Source: Taenia hydatigena (lineage: Eukaryota; Platyhelminthes; Cestoda; Cyclophyllidea; Taeniidae). Taken from it: 64,000 nucleotides of DNA. Both the position numbers and the translations under genes were made by a program. Position 1 is the first letter of the stretch; every line of letters begins with the position of its first letter. Below the pieces are notes generated by a model. It worked only from the letters and a program-made list of their open reading frames with translations, was not told where the DNA came from and ran no database searches. The stretch lies in contig JADWOT020000010.1 in the NCBI GenBank assembly GCA_036345935.2, positions 5,531,417 through 5,595,416 on the forward strand, in the 5' to 3' direction. Below are positions 1-11,435 of this stretch, piece by piece.

Positions 1-3000
1 ACAACTTTGCAAATTCGTGGATGCATAACTCCACCTGAGCACAGAAGTACCTTCTTTATGCAGTCAGGTTTGTACTTAAAGCCATTCATGTGGAGATACA
101 AAGCATCCGTGATGAGCGTTTGAGACTAAGTCACACTGCTAAAAAGTCATCTAGGTCTGCATTTATTCCGTGCTTGCAGCCATTATCAATGCTTGAAATT
201 AAGCAATCGTAGGGTGCAGCATGCTGTCATCACGCTTGCACTCCTCAGCCCTTTGCATCTTGTAAACTTTGCAGGCAATTCTTACATGATGCCTCAGAAA
301 AGTGATCTTAATCCCACCGATACGCACCACTTGCAGGTCGCAATAGTTCTGGGTCATGTTACCTTGCCCCTGCTTTGCATTAGCAGTTAATGAAACTACC
401 AAACACCGTACAGGCGTGTGTGCCTGTTCAGGAGAACTCTGTTTACAATAGTCTCTAAAGGCTGCATCCCGCTGCTGGTGGTGCGCTGTCACTGTAACGG
501 CATTGCCGCATTGGACCTCGTCATCATCCTCACTAATGAACGATTGCTAGGGCCGTCTGTTAGGCCACTTCAATCGTCCGTATTTTCGCTTAAAAACGGG
601 AGTACGACCAAGGAATTAGCATCTACTTCTACTTCAGCACTGCTAAGCAAACGGATACCGTATCGAATGCATTAAGATGTTTGTGAATTCGCAGATACAC
701 TTCAATTGTAAGCAGAAGCAGCTGAAGAGAAAATAATACTCAGGGGATCTAAATGGAACTGAGCCATGGAATATGCAAACGACTTAATGCATTAGACGTA
801 TTATTATTTCACGAAGAAGTCCCAAAGTGGAAGTGGATACTGAATACGTAGCTAGGCAAACATGCTATAAGCTGAGGCATAAGAAGTCGGCAGTGACTTA
901 ACAGCCATCTCTGCCCAGCGGCAATGTTGTTGCTGTTCTTCATAAGCAACTTTGAATGCACAAAGATGTTTTGGCGTTTAGATAAATTCAGAACTCATCC
1001 GCGTTTTCATTAATCCGTGTACTATCGAGTATAGCATTGACACCTAAGCCTTCCTTACTCTCTTTAGCTACTAAGCTGAGACTATGCTCAGTCAGGGTGA
1101 ACTTGGTGAAGCGGCATCCACTCTCTCTATTATAAATTGACCTTAAAGAGATGCCATGTTCGTTTCATAAAGTCCCAAGAACAAGGGCATTTGAGAAGTT
1201 CCGCAGACCATAATGCCTATTGTCGCACGCCCACCCTTGCAGCAAAGTATTAGCAGAAGAGATTTAGATCTCATAAACCAACGCTGTTTCCAAATTTTTT
1301 GCTCTATTGCACTTTTATGAAGACTTCTGTGCAATGTATCGAAGTTTGCTGTAGTTGTCAATGGAATTAGGAGGACGTAGTCGAAACCTCAACGTGTTTT
1401 TGCGACAATAGCCTGTCGCAGATATGGTCTAATGAACGTGAGGTTGTATCAAACGTCTCGCTACTTACCTCTATCAGGAGGTATTAGTTATTCTATTGCA
1501 GGGTCAAAGGGACCATTTCAGTCCCTACTGGAAGTCACTACACCCCACACAGGCGCCCAGCATTGAGCCATGCCAAAAGCGTTTGCTTATTTTAAAAGGA
1601 ATAAGAGAGACAGGCAGGGACATAAGGTGTTCGAATCCGTTCAGGTGAGTTCCTTCTGCACCGTTATCTTGTAAAGCTCTGAGAGGTGGCGTTGTTAGCG
1701 TTGTCAAACATAGCGCCCACGCTAATGATCAAAATCCCTCTTCTACCACTTTTTGGTTGGAAATTGGCTGCGACATGCTCACTTCAGTGTTCGACTTACG
1801 GTACCACGTGAAGGTAATTCGCTAAGAAGAATAGCAAGGAGGTAATGGTAGACTAGTTGGGTATGGAATAGGAGTAAAAGGCATAATGAGCATCAAATTG
1901 CTACTTTTCTTCTCTACTTTTATTTTAAAAATCAGAAATCTGGCTGCCCATGCAGCACCCCATTTCCGTACTCATTGTCTTGACATGTCAAAATAACTTA
2001 AAGCATTGTTGGAGTTAGCATCTGTGGGTAAAGATGAGCTCATTTTACCGGCAGGCAGCATTAGGTTTTGCATGGCTAATCAGCCTACCTGCCTTTAAGG
2101 AATGTCTGCGCGAAGAGCTAGGAGAAATAGGTTGCTGGTCAAGGAGTTTTTCGCAGTCAAAAGCGTTCTTGTATATTCACGGTTGTCAGAGCATATTTTT
2201 GTACATTGCCTTCCTTAGTCTGCTCAAATGCTTTAGAATTATCTATTTTCGCCTTCACAAGGAAACAAATACTGAGACGTAACTAACTCTCCTTTCCTCA
2301 ATTTATTTTTGATTCTTTACCACAAAACATGATCTGGGTGCAGAGCCAGAATAACTAGAAACACAGATATACTTGGGAGACACGGCTGATAGTCTCAAAA
2401 GCTAGATGCGGAAAGTTAAATGGCAGAAGTGGTAATGTACGCGTTATAATAAAAGTCATAACACAATTCGTGATTTGCACACAACCATATAAGGGCGGTC
2501 GGTCGCTCGCTCATTCGATCTACCAGCATACACTTTTATAATTTTTCCATGAACTTATCAAAAGATGAACTGACCACCACTCATTGCACGTAAGCATTAA
2601 GACAAATGTAATCTGGAGATGGTGTGTGCAAAGTTCTGCATCGCGAAAGTAGTTGGCACGCAAAAACCAGATTTCCTGGCAGATTCAAATCAAAGGTAAA
2701 ATTTTGAAGTGCAAAACATCGTGAGGACCATTTTATGGACCTGAAAAGAATAACTAAAACAGTCTTGGCCAGCTCCAACATGAGGCATTTGTCGGCCACT
2801 AATAAAATGCGGGGTTTTAGAAGTTTCAAAACACCACCGTACCTCACTGCAGTGGTGCGATAAATTGCATTCTATATTTGGGCATACCATACCATGGTGA
2901 CCTATTCAAGACTTTAAAATATTGTTGGTGGGTGCGAGTTGCTAAGCAATCCAGCAAGCTGAGAGACGGCGATAAGCTTTAAGCATCCTCGTTAAGTTGG

Positions 3001-3920
3001 CGAGGTCATGCCCTTCAATTCGCACAATCCTCACTGAATAGCCTTGTGGTTGAACTCAGAATTGAACCAGCCATATTTGAATGACGATGGAAGTAGGCGA
3101 CGGTACTGGCAACGACTATAAGTTTTGTTGCTAATTTCACTTGCCTGATGACAAGCAAACTCATGCTGCTGTTCATTTGCGTTCTTATTTACCCATCACT
3201 GATTTCGCACCAGTCAAACACCTGCTTTCATAGTAGAGAAGCGCCTGCATCTCCAATGAGGACAACGCAAAATAAAGAGCAGTATAAACTGCTCATCAGC
3301 GTCTCTCCTTGTCGTCTATGCCTTATGCCAATCATGCAGCGCAGCCTAAAATACTTATACCTTAGCCATTAAATGATTCAAATTGTTGGAAGTCTTACTT
3401 GCAAAATCATGGTGCAGAGCGATCTCGAAAAATTAATCAGACTATCGCCACAACGTTTAACAAACATTACAAAACAAGTAAAACTTTGAAGCAACCCAAA
3501 AAATAAAACTCTAATGTGCATAAAAAATGTATCTTTGTTAAAAGTCAATGTTTATCCCAAAGTGCAAAACCAAAAAATTTAAGCGTCCGATTTTACAAAA
3601 GGTCTTAGCAAAAAATTATATTGATGTTTGCACCCTTCCCAAGCAGTTCTTAATACTTTTGTCTTTCTAGCAAGTTTTAGCTGTTTTTTTTACTAGCGTT
3701 ATTTTGGGGAGGGTGATTTTGGTAGCCTTTTCTTCTGTCCTGCCCGTGTCCCTGGGTCCTTCAGGCTGCTTTTACCCGTATAGTCATTTTCTGCTTATGC
3801 CTTTGGCGACGCCTTATGCAATGCGCGTCATAAAAATGCAATCTCCTCTTCTATTTACCTTGGTTATGCACGATGTGTTTAGCTGAGTATGTTTTCACGG
3901 TGATCTTTCCCCTATAGATG
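1..3920. other. Stretch with no supported gene
   Basis: A+T-rich sequence with many stops in all frames. I see no recognisable protein motif, RNA gene, tandem array or copy of the repeat families found elsewhere in the window. The open frames here are of chance length. It may be intronic or intergenic; the sequence alone does not say which. Confidence 0.5.
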
Positions 3921-3927
3921 CATTTAC

Positions 3928-4259
3928 CTCAGACCTCTTGCAAACATTCTTAAAAATGATTCCACCACTGATGACCCACACGCGACAGGTGATCTGGAGC
4001 ATCTCCTCTGGAGAGTTGTCTCTTTTGGCATACTGTTCGATCCTCTCGCATATCTTGTAGACATGTTGAGGGATGATTCTCACTGGCTTGTAACCATTGC
4101 TAGGATGTCTCTTTCAACTTGTGAGGTGGTCTTCAGCATGGTTTGTTTAAAGCTGTCCTACCGCAATGCAATCGTTTGGGTTCCATCAGCAGGCTTATCC
4201 ACGAAAACTAAGTCAACTATTCCGGCCACTGCACGGTGCTCGATTTCAATAGCTGTAGC
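3928..4259 (-). pseudogene. Decayed coding exon, product unknown
   Basis: The minus strand holds about 110 codons of protein-like composition, rich in E, K, R, V, I and Q and poor in S, L and C. It is bounded by an acceptor-like AAG at about 4260-4262 and a strong donor, GAG|GTAAAT, at 3928. Both ends would be in phase 0 if one 2-base GA duplication near 4100 is discounted. One in-frame TAG lies at 4158-4160. Readable pieces include VAGIVDLVFVDKPADG before the breaks and SNGYKPVRIIPQHVYKI, ERIEQYAKRDNSPEEM and VWVISGGIIFKNVCKRSE after them. I do not recognise the family. The stop plus the frameshift suggest a dead copy or an old exon of a lost gene. A C2H2 finger remnant lies 1.1 kb upstream on the same strand, but nothing ties the two together. 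A chance open stretch cannot be excluded. Confidence 0.4.
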
Positions 4260-4269
4260 CTTCAAAAGG

Positions 4270-5380
4270 ATTAACATTTAACTTTAGATTGTAGGTTCTT
4301 AGGCAGAATACGTAAAGCTCTTCAAATACATTAAGCTATGGTTCATGACCATCTTTGCTGCATGAGCGGAAAGCGGGAAGGCAAGGGTATCCTTGGCAGG
4401 CTAAAGCGCAGAATCGCCAAATTAGTGAATGACCCAGCATCCTGACCTCTTTAATCATGTACTGATTCTCATTGATCTGAACTAATGCATAGCCCATAAT
4501 TTAATGATCCTACTCGGCCGAGTAGCATGAGAGTCAGAACGTGTGTACGAAACGGAAAGTGCGCCACATTTTAACAGGTACTCGGCATTCATCCTTTGCT
4601 TTTTACCATATTTTATCATAGCGAATCCAAGAATCTGTCGCTTGTACCTAACACAAATCGTTTTGAGTATTTTTACATTTTGTGGATAAAACTCGTCAAA
4701 AATACTTTACAGCAGCCACCCTTTTCAGACGCTACAAACGCATGTCCTGATTAAATTAAGGCCCGCTTTCACTTTAACACCAGATATGATATTAGAAGCA
4801 TCTAATAAGGCATGCACAATCTGCTTATTTTGACAATACTGATCAGGACAAAAGCAGTAACAGATGATAAAGCTCATCTTTTACTTCAATTCTACCTTTT
4901 GCAAAGCACATAGTCCGATGCATTTCCGTGGGAGACAGGTTATTGCAGACCGTTAGAGAGAATTGGACCAGACAAATGGGCATTTGTAATCTTAGTTTAA
5001 ATAAATAGTTTAATGCTCGACCACTAATCAAACATTATTGCTGTAGCATTGCCTCGAACCATTCAACCCGCTGATGAGACATGATGCAACGCAATGCAAT
5101 GCGAACTAAGGCACGTTTATGTTTTGAGGCCAGATTTGGCCCCTCTCAGAGCTTGTGTGTTTTCGTTCCAGAATGCTCTTTTCCAGGCGAGTCATCGTTT
5201 GAAGTGGAAGAGATATAGGACAGGCGTTAAACCTACCAAAACCTCCAAATATAGACCAACTTAATAGCGCCCAACAAAAATTTATTCAAATAATCCATGC
5301 CACATGTCTACAAAGTTGAAAAGACTAAGCTGAAACTATAAACAGCCATTGTGGGATGTGTTTGGTGGGCAAAAGAATAC
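4270..5380. other. Stretch with no supported gene
   Basis: No supported exon, RNA gene or repeat was seen between the decayed exon and the finger remnant that flank it. Confidence 0.4.
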
Positions 5381-5388
5381 CTACGGAG

Positions 5389-5460
5389 ATGGTCTGAACG
5401 TATTTGTTCTTTTATTCCATCCATAGTGGGGTAAGCAGCAAAGCATTCTGTACAGTAAAG
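5389..5460 (-). pseudogene. C2H2 zinc-finger remnant
   Basis: The minus strand reads LYCTECFAAY, then PTMDGIKEQIRSDH. The spacing follows a C2H2 finger: Cys-x2-Cys (5452-5454 and 5443-5445), an aromatic Tyr four residues on, a hydrophobic Ile six after that, and a final His at 5389-5391. The first zinc-binding His position is Gln, so zinc would not be held normally. The run starts in an open frame from about 5505 and ends at a stop near 5308. It resembles the last finger of the locus at 11350-12431 in having Met-Asp in the helix region, but the similarity is weak. It could be a chance Cys-x2-Cys; the spacing of five further positions argues against that. Confidence 0.35.
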
Positions 5461-5509
5461 GCGTACTTCCGATTCCTTTATTCTTTGAGCTGAAGTACGG
5501 TGCAATAAG

Positions 5510-8060
5510 GATTAGGCGTTTGCATGGAAGGCTAAAGCTCTGACAAAAAGGCAGAACAAATCAAATTTAATAGAAAATAGACGTGCTAACTCACAAATAT
5601 GCGTTTTGATGAAGTGATCGAGAAGCAGATTAAAGGGTCAAATCGGTGCGCCGCACATGAGGCACACGTTATGATTCGAGGCTATTTTAGGGTTTAAATG
5701 AAATATTGCAAAATCCACTTCTATTTGTTCTAGTTGAGAAATTATTTGACAGAAAGAACCTCTCATTTTGATATGCAATTTAGATGTTTTTATTTGATAC
5801 ATGTGCAATGAAATCTCATTACCTCATCGTCACTTTGACTGGAAAAGGTGTTTTACTGAGTTGCAATGCGCTGGAACGGAGGGCGGAGAAACAATTTGTC
5901 CATTTCATTCAACCAGACCAATATTTAGGTAGCGACTCACTGCAGGCGCTAATTGCTAAACACTCGTAGAGGGAGGTGCCGAGTCGCACTGCTTGTGGTG
6001 CATTCGAAGTAGGGGAATCGTTTATGATAAATATGCACTTTTGCTATGAAATCGCCCCATTCTAAGAGAGATGAACAATCCGCACGGTTTTAATGGATGC
6101 TCAGATCACCAACATGATCTGTCAAACTTTGGAAGGATGAAATACTAAAACTCGATTCCCCTCTAAATTATGATGCATTAAAGCACAAATGGACTGGTGA
6201 TTTCGTCTACATTCTCCGCCATAGAAAGTGTCCCCCTTGATGCTAACGGTTCTTTTAGCATGAGTACAGGTGGCAGCGGAGAAATCGCGCGCTTAAGATT
6301 ATATTTGGCATGCGTTAGATAAACTTTGCCGAAGTCTTTGCTTTCGGAGTGACACAAGACTGGAAGCATGGTGGTGAACCTAGTAACAGACTTTCAAGAT
6401 TTGCATATTGGAGTAAATAGCGCCACTTGGCACAGAATCTCTATCGCGTTCACGCCTGTTAAAATGAAATAGCACTGGGACAATAGGCAGCCTTTTTTCA
6501 CTGCCTGATTGTGGCCTAATCAAGCGTGCGTGAAGGCTTTTAAATTGTCTTTAGAATGCCTTCCTTATAGTGGGTGCGCTAGAGAGGCTTCCAGCCCTGA
6601 TTGGGATGTGTTTAGGAGCCAGGTATAGCGTTCATCTACCGGCTGCTTAACTTCAGACTCCAGTAAGCAAATTTAGGTAGATTTGTTGGCTGGTTTATGG
6701 GTCGAATTCTTACCACTCTTCTTTAAGGCAGAAGAAACGTGGCGCTACCAAATGTATTCTTGCAGAATCATCATTGTAATGTATCGAATCTAAGACTGAC
6801 TGCTAGTGGAGATAAGTTAAAAGGTGCTTTATCGTGCCTCATTGACCAATCTGGTCAATCTGACTTGGCTATTTCCTGGCATTATCTTCAAAGTGTCCTT
6901 TGAGGAGCTTGTTAATCGCGATTCTGAGAGGCCTTTCGGTGCTACCAAGTTTGTGCAAGATTTGAATGTGTCTGAAATGAAGGCTATTTGCATGGTTAGA
7001 ATCGCCACCCTTTTGTCTATAAGTATGGCAAATGGTGCCCTTCGTCAATGAAACCGTTGTAAATCTAGTGGCTGTTGCGTTGGAACCAATATGGAAGAAG
7101 CGTTTGGTTACATTCCCATAGAAGTCAATAAGCTGTCACAGGCATCAAGACATAGAGACAATGAGGAACATTTTGCAGCAGCGGATCCACCATGATGCCC
7201 TAGAAGACAAGAAGAACTTACCCTTTGGTAGAAAAAGCCGATGTAAGACTGAAATGGTTTCCGAGTTTAGCATCATCAATCTGTAACATTGTGGAAGAAT
7301 TTGTTACGTCACTCTTAAAATTTCGATTTCGCAAGACTTCATGATAAACATATTAGATGAAGGCAAAAGTGAATAACAAAGCTAGATACATGTAGAATAG
7401 AGTTAACAAGGAAATCGGAGTTTTCTAGCTTGTTAAATACTACCTTGAGTACCAACCTCTGCGCTTTAATTTATTGACGTAATGACATTAGTTTCACAGA
7501 ATGAACACAACACAAATATTATGATAATCCACACTTATCATAACGCAGTGGTTTTAATGAGTTTTGCTGACCTTTTTGAAAAAAAATATTATTGCAAATG
7601 AATAAAAAGCTAAGAAAACGACGAATTTTTAGTGCTCTGCCATAACCACTGCCATTGCTATTGTTGTCATCAATCTCTTAGTTTTGTCATGTTGCAAATT
7701 TAATCATCTTCGATGAACTGAGCGCTTTTGTCATTTGGCGAAATCTAATTAAAATGAAAGCGCTACAGGAGCTGCCACTGGCCATTACAGATCAAATAAG
7801 CAACTGCGCATTGTTTCTAATCAACCCTTGGTTGCAGCCATTAAATTGCATCTTATTTTACTTTTCTTTGCCAAAATAGGCGCCTTATCTATCGATCAGA
7901 TCCGAATTTTACCGTATAGCACGACAAACATCATCGCTATCAGAGCTGTTATAAGCCAATGTGCGTAAAATTTAAAAGAAAACAACGAATGAATGCGAAT
8001 ACTGGACTACAGCTGTGCATTTGTGCTATCACAGTTTCGTCATTGATCTTATTTGCATTG
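5510..8060. other. Mostly unannotated stretch; weak coding signal near 6820-7290 (+)
   Basis: I support no complete gene here. The only hint is at 6818-7290 on the plus strand. A 78-codon open frame with pieces such as SERPFGATKFVQDLNV is overlapped by a second frame. That second frame follows a pyrimidine-rich acceptor (CCCTTTTGTCTATAAG, ending at about 7024), reads MVPFVNETVVNLVAVALEPI, hits one TAG, and continues with MRNILQQRIHHDALED up to a GTAAGA donor near 7236. Protein-like composition is the sole basis. I do not recognise a family, and chance is a fair alternative. Confidence 0.25.
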
Positions 8061-8064
8061 CATT

Positions 8065-8170
8065 GCAGTCGATTCTTAACATCTAACGTCTGACAAATGA
8101 ACTGAACTTCACAGGAACGAAAGCAACCAAACATTTGACAAATAACGCGTTTTTTTTTGCAAGCCCAAGA
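8065..8170 (-). repeat. Short dispersed repeat, copy 1 (pairs with 59685-59790)
   Basis: The reverse complement holds a run of eight or more A after TGC, then GCGTTATTTGTCAAATGTTT and TTCGTTCCTGT. It matches the plus strand at 59685-59790 over about 90 bases with scattered differences. One frame in both copies gives a similar peptide containing GC-x-RSC-x-VQ, so the piece may once have been coding. The homology ends abruptly on the side upstream in repeat orientation. No terminal repeats were seen. Confidence 0.5.
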
Positions 8171-8179
8171 CAAAATGTT

Positions 8180-9480
8180 GCGGCATAGCTGAAGGCTTTT
8201 CTCTTGGGCACCGTAATAAGCCATGAGCCCTGGCCATAGTAAGAACAGTTACAGACCGAATCAGGAAAGCATAGTCCGCCGTACACTTGGGCTGGTCTCA
8301 GTTTGTTTTACATGTGCATTGTCAAATACATGCATTGATATAAAATGAAAATCAAGACCTAATACCTGATTGACCATCGCTGTGGTAGCGTAACCGTTTG
8401 AGCAGCCTGTTTATGGATAAATCCTTTCCTCGCTTTGTCTAGGTAGTTTCTAATTGCAACCCTGTAGGTGCTAAATAACGCCTTTCGACTATTACGTTAG
8501 AAGTATTTTACAAGCATGGGCGTCGTAGCGATTCGCATAGAGAAATATTGCTGTGCAATAGTAATCACAATTTTTAGTTTAAAAAACAAAGTCAAGCTTT
8601 TATCTTTCATTTCTCCCCGCTAGTTACGCATGCCAGGCATGATGATGAAGCATGAAACGCAAATCATTTTTTTGCATAAGTTATGCGCAAATTAATACTA
8701 TATTCGAGATAGTGGTTCCGATTGTCTCGCTAAATCACCCGTGTATATGAAATATGCTCCAGCCAGAAGTGACACATGCTTTTAAGGGATTAGAGCCCAC
8801 AATTCCGTTCCCACAAAGTGATCCTTAGTAATCAAGATAAGCATTTAAATAGTATGGACCATTTTTATAAATATCATGGCATTTCTGCGCAGCAAGGGGT
8901 CCCATTTACCAGTTCCCGCTAATCACCTTGGATGTGCTAAGAAAATTACTTAACTTAGAAACGCGTCTCTTTTAAACACATATGCGATCTGCAGTAAACC
9001 TGTCATGGAAATTAAAAGCACCACTTGTATTTATTTTAAGTTCAAACGATTCGTCGTACAATCAATTCAACGCATATGACCAAATGAGTAGATTTTTATA
9101 CATATGGATGGACACAAGTCAAGCACTATTTAACCAAATGCATCCACAGCTAACAATGAATTTTATTTGTTTTATTGCTTATTCCACTCTTTCAAAATAG
9201 GATGTGAGAACAATGTCTCTAGTCCACTTCTCTTAAATGCAATCACTTCTTCAAAGCTAGGAAGGGTCACCAAAGTTATTATGTGCTTATATGTAGGGCT
9301 TTGAGTTGTGCACACATTTGTTTGCATTCACGTTAAACGGAGAGTCAACATTTGATTTCCCAACTTTGCCCTCCATCGCAGATACTATTTGCTTCTTTTA
9401 AATCGCATACTCACTCGCTCACTCCACATAACGGGCATGCACATCGCATCGTTGTATTTGCCTGTCTCGTCATGTCTAAT
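8180..9480. other. Stretch with no supported gene
   Basis: A+T-rich sequence with no recognisable motif, RNA gene or array. Nothing is annotated between the short repeat and the block that begins near 9490. Confidence 0.45.
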
Positions 9481-9489
9481 GCCTCAAAA

Positions 9490-10330
9490 TCACGAATTAA
9501 CCATCAGTGCGGTCAGCCTATGGAGTCGATTGATGACAAATTAACCCTGTTGTAGAAAAGTTAAAATACTACCTTTTAGAAAGAAGTAAGTGATTTAAGC
9601 GAATTCGCTTAATTTATTCATATTCAAGGTATATAGCCCAACGATAAACTTTAAATGCGTCTTTGAATAAGCCTTGAATTTGTTAGAACACAATCTGAGA
9701 ACAGAGATTAAACAATAGGACTCCCTTATGCTACTGACGATCTTATCAGAAACTTAAAGACGTCGCGGGCCTCGAAAAGCCACAGTGCTCACACTGTCTT
9801 GTCCATGTGCGTTTTCATTGTTCTCAAATTCAGATAGGCAAGGAACGTGGAATGCTGCAAAACGTAGTAGAATTGTACTGTAAGGTGAGAGGAAATTTGA
9901 AAAACTAAGAATCAGATTAACTCATTCGAAGCTAAATGGAAAGTAATGGCCTATCATTTGTGACTTCCGTTATTCATTGTGCTTGCCATTTTCGCACTAG
10001 ATTTTCGCCCCGGTTACTAGGTCTTGCCAATCGATCGTCTGCTTGGCAGGGTAGCCGTTGCGCATCGAGGGCACAGCACATGCACTTATCGATCCATCGA
10101 TCGACCAGCGCGGATGAGTCAGCAAGAGAGTGAACGCTGAGAGTGCAGTCCATCAAAATCTCAGTCACACATCTGCTGACCCACTTTACAGTGATCTTTT
10201 TAAATTTATCTGTTGTCGTCATTTCTAAGTGCCTCACTGTCACAATTTTCAAAGTGAAGTAGTAAATCTTTCGCGGCTAGTAAAGCGACACAAGAGGACA
10301 GCGCGTGAGGTGCGCATTTTTCTCTAGTAA
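9490..10330 (+). repeat. Dispersed block R1, copy A (inverted copy at 49990-50890)
   Basis: The block aligns along its length, with substitutions and small gaps, to the reverse complement of 49990-50890. Good anchors are GACAAATTAACCCTG and AAAAGTTAAAATACTACC near 9535, GCCCAACGATAAAC near 9640, AGATAGGCAAGGAACGTGG near 9833, TTTTCGCCCCGGTTACT near 9999 and GCATCGAGGGCACAGCAC near 10060. The similarity fades after about 10250 but can be followed to about 10330. It includes the Cys/His-rich exon remnant at 9720-9884. Given the zinc-finger gene that starts 1 kb downstream, this is probably the 5' part of the same decayed gene family rather than a mobile element. I saw no terminal repeats or target-site duplication. 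Confidence 0.75.
9720..9884 (+). pseudogene. Cys/His-rich exon remnant (zinc-finger-like), frameshifted
   Basis: The readable part is CSHCLVHVRFHCSQIQIGKE followed by RGMLQNVVELYCK, ending at a donor, AAG|GTGAGA, at 9884/9885. The inverted copy at 50495-50662 reads in one uninterrupted frame through the same segment (CRHCLFCMRFHSLHIQ, then IGKERGIPRNVTGLYSM) and ends at the equivalent donor (GTGGGG). Against that copy, this one carries two extra bases near 9783, which break the frame between the upstream part (DDLIRNLKTSRASKSH) and the Cys/His part. A C-x2-C is present, but the paired His residues of a classical finger are not clear, so the domain is only finger-like. It lies 1.5 kb upstream of the better zinc-finger exons on the same strand and may be an early exon of that locus. 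Confidence 0.45.
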
Positions 10331-10849
10331 AACACAACATTAGAGGTCTGCCAATGTGCTATGAATTAATTAGTGTTAATGCAGTTAGAAATCTGTTCTG
10401 TCGTCTGCTATTGGGAGAGAGCTTTGCCAATCACTCGTAGTTGCAGTGGCAAAACCCATTCCCATTAGCAATTCGGTCTCACCACTACTACTTGGTCAGA
10501 TTTTAGGGCAGTTACTTGCTAAAATGAAATCGTTGTAATGCTGGCGAAGACAAGGTTGGGACTAACTGTCTGTCAAGTATAGTATTATGGGAGTAATTAG
10601 TGACACTTATTTAGCATCTCACTGCATTGTCAGGTTTAGGTATGGTTTTCGACTGCAGACTACTTCTGGATTAAGCACTTAATCGAAGGGTGAGCAGTTC
10701 ATTGCAAAGAAGGCTTTGGTGTGTGGGTGAGGTGATAACAATATCTATGGTGTGCTCAAATCCAGCCATAGCAGAAAACAACTCTGGTAGGGATGGAGGT
10801 ATAGCTATGGCTTTTGGATGCATCTAGAAGACAACCTTGAACAGAATTT

Positions 10850-11435
10850 TAAAAGAATTAGCGGTAATGAGATCGTGACCTCATTTCGTGGTTTGTAATG
10901 CATGGGTATAGGTAATCGTACGCATTCGCACGGAGTTCGTCGGATGTTTTAACACTAGACGAATCTTCGAGCCCTACCTAGCCTACAATCAGTCAAAAGA
11001 GTCTATTAGCGATGTCAAGTAATCCTAATACTACGTCAAGTCTGGTCTATTTAGCTTTCTAAATAGTGGATTTGGGAGCATTTTGCGTGTTTGAGTTTGG
11101 TTTACTAGTTCTTAACTGTGTAACCTCATATTTAAATGCACAGGTAATTTTGTTTACGCGAAGTAAAACATATGCAATTTAAGTCCCACGAGTGAGATCC
11201 GCTCAGGAGATCGGCGTCACGAATGTCGCAAATGATATCTGGTCACCAGAATTCAGAAGAACTAAGCCAAGGTCAGGACCCGCAGAGGCCAGAAAGTAAG
11301 ACTTTGGAAATTCTAACGGTGCCGAGTAAGAGATGCTTGATGGTTTTGTATGAAGGCTTTTCGTGCTTTTAAAGGAGCAAGAAAACTGCTAAAGCAGGAA
11401 TCTGTGGCCCCAGATGCCTTAAGTGGAAGTTGCAA
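10850..11435 (+). repeat. Dispersed block R2, copy A (inverted copy at 56735-57300)
   Basis: The block matches the reverse complement of 56735-57300 over about 570 bases with substitutions throughout. Anchors include GGTTTGTAATGCATGGGTAT near 10890, AACACTAGACGAATCT near 10951, ACTACGTCAAGTCTGGTCTA near 11031, AATGATATCTGGTCAC near 11230 and CCTTTAAAGGAGCA-like sequence near 11368. The match ends inside the first codons of the zinc-finger open frame at 11350, just after AGTGGAAGT. The block therefore spans the presumed 5' flank and the start of that gene. A short frame reading VANDIWSPEFRR at 11228-11263 is kept in the other copy as VANDIWSQKFRR and runs to a GTAAGA donor at about 11295, which suggests a further upstream exon. 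Confidence 0.8.

Noticed and set aside
1555..1650. GTTCGAATCC, like a tRNA B box
   Set aside because: No A box at the right distance and no acceptor or anticodon stem can be formed.
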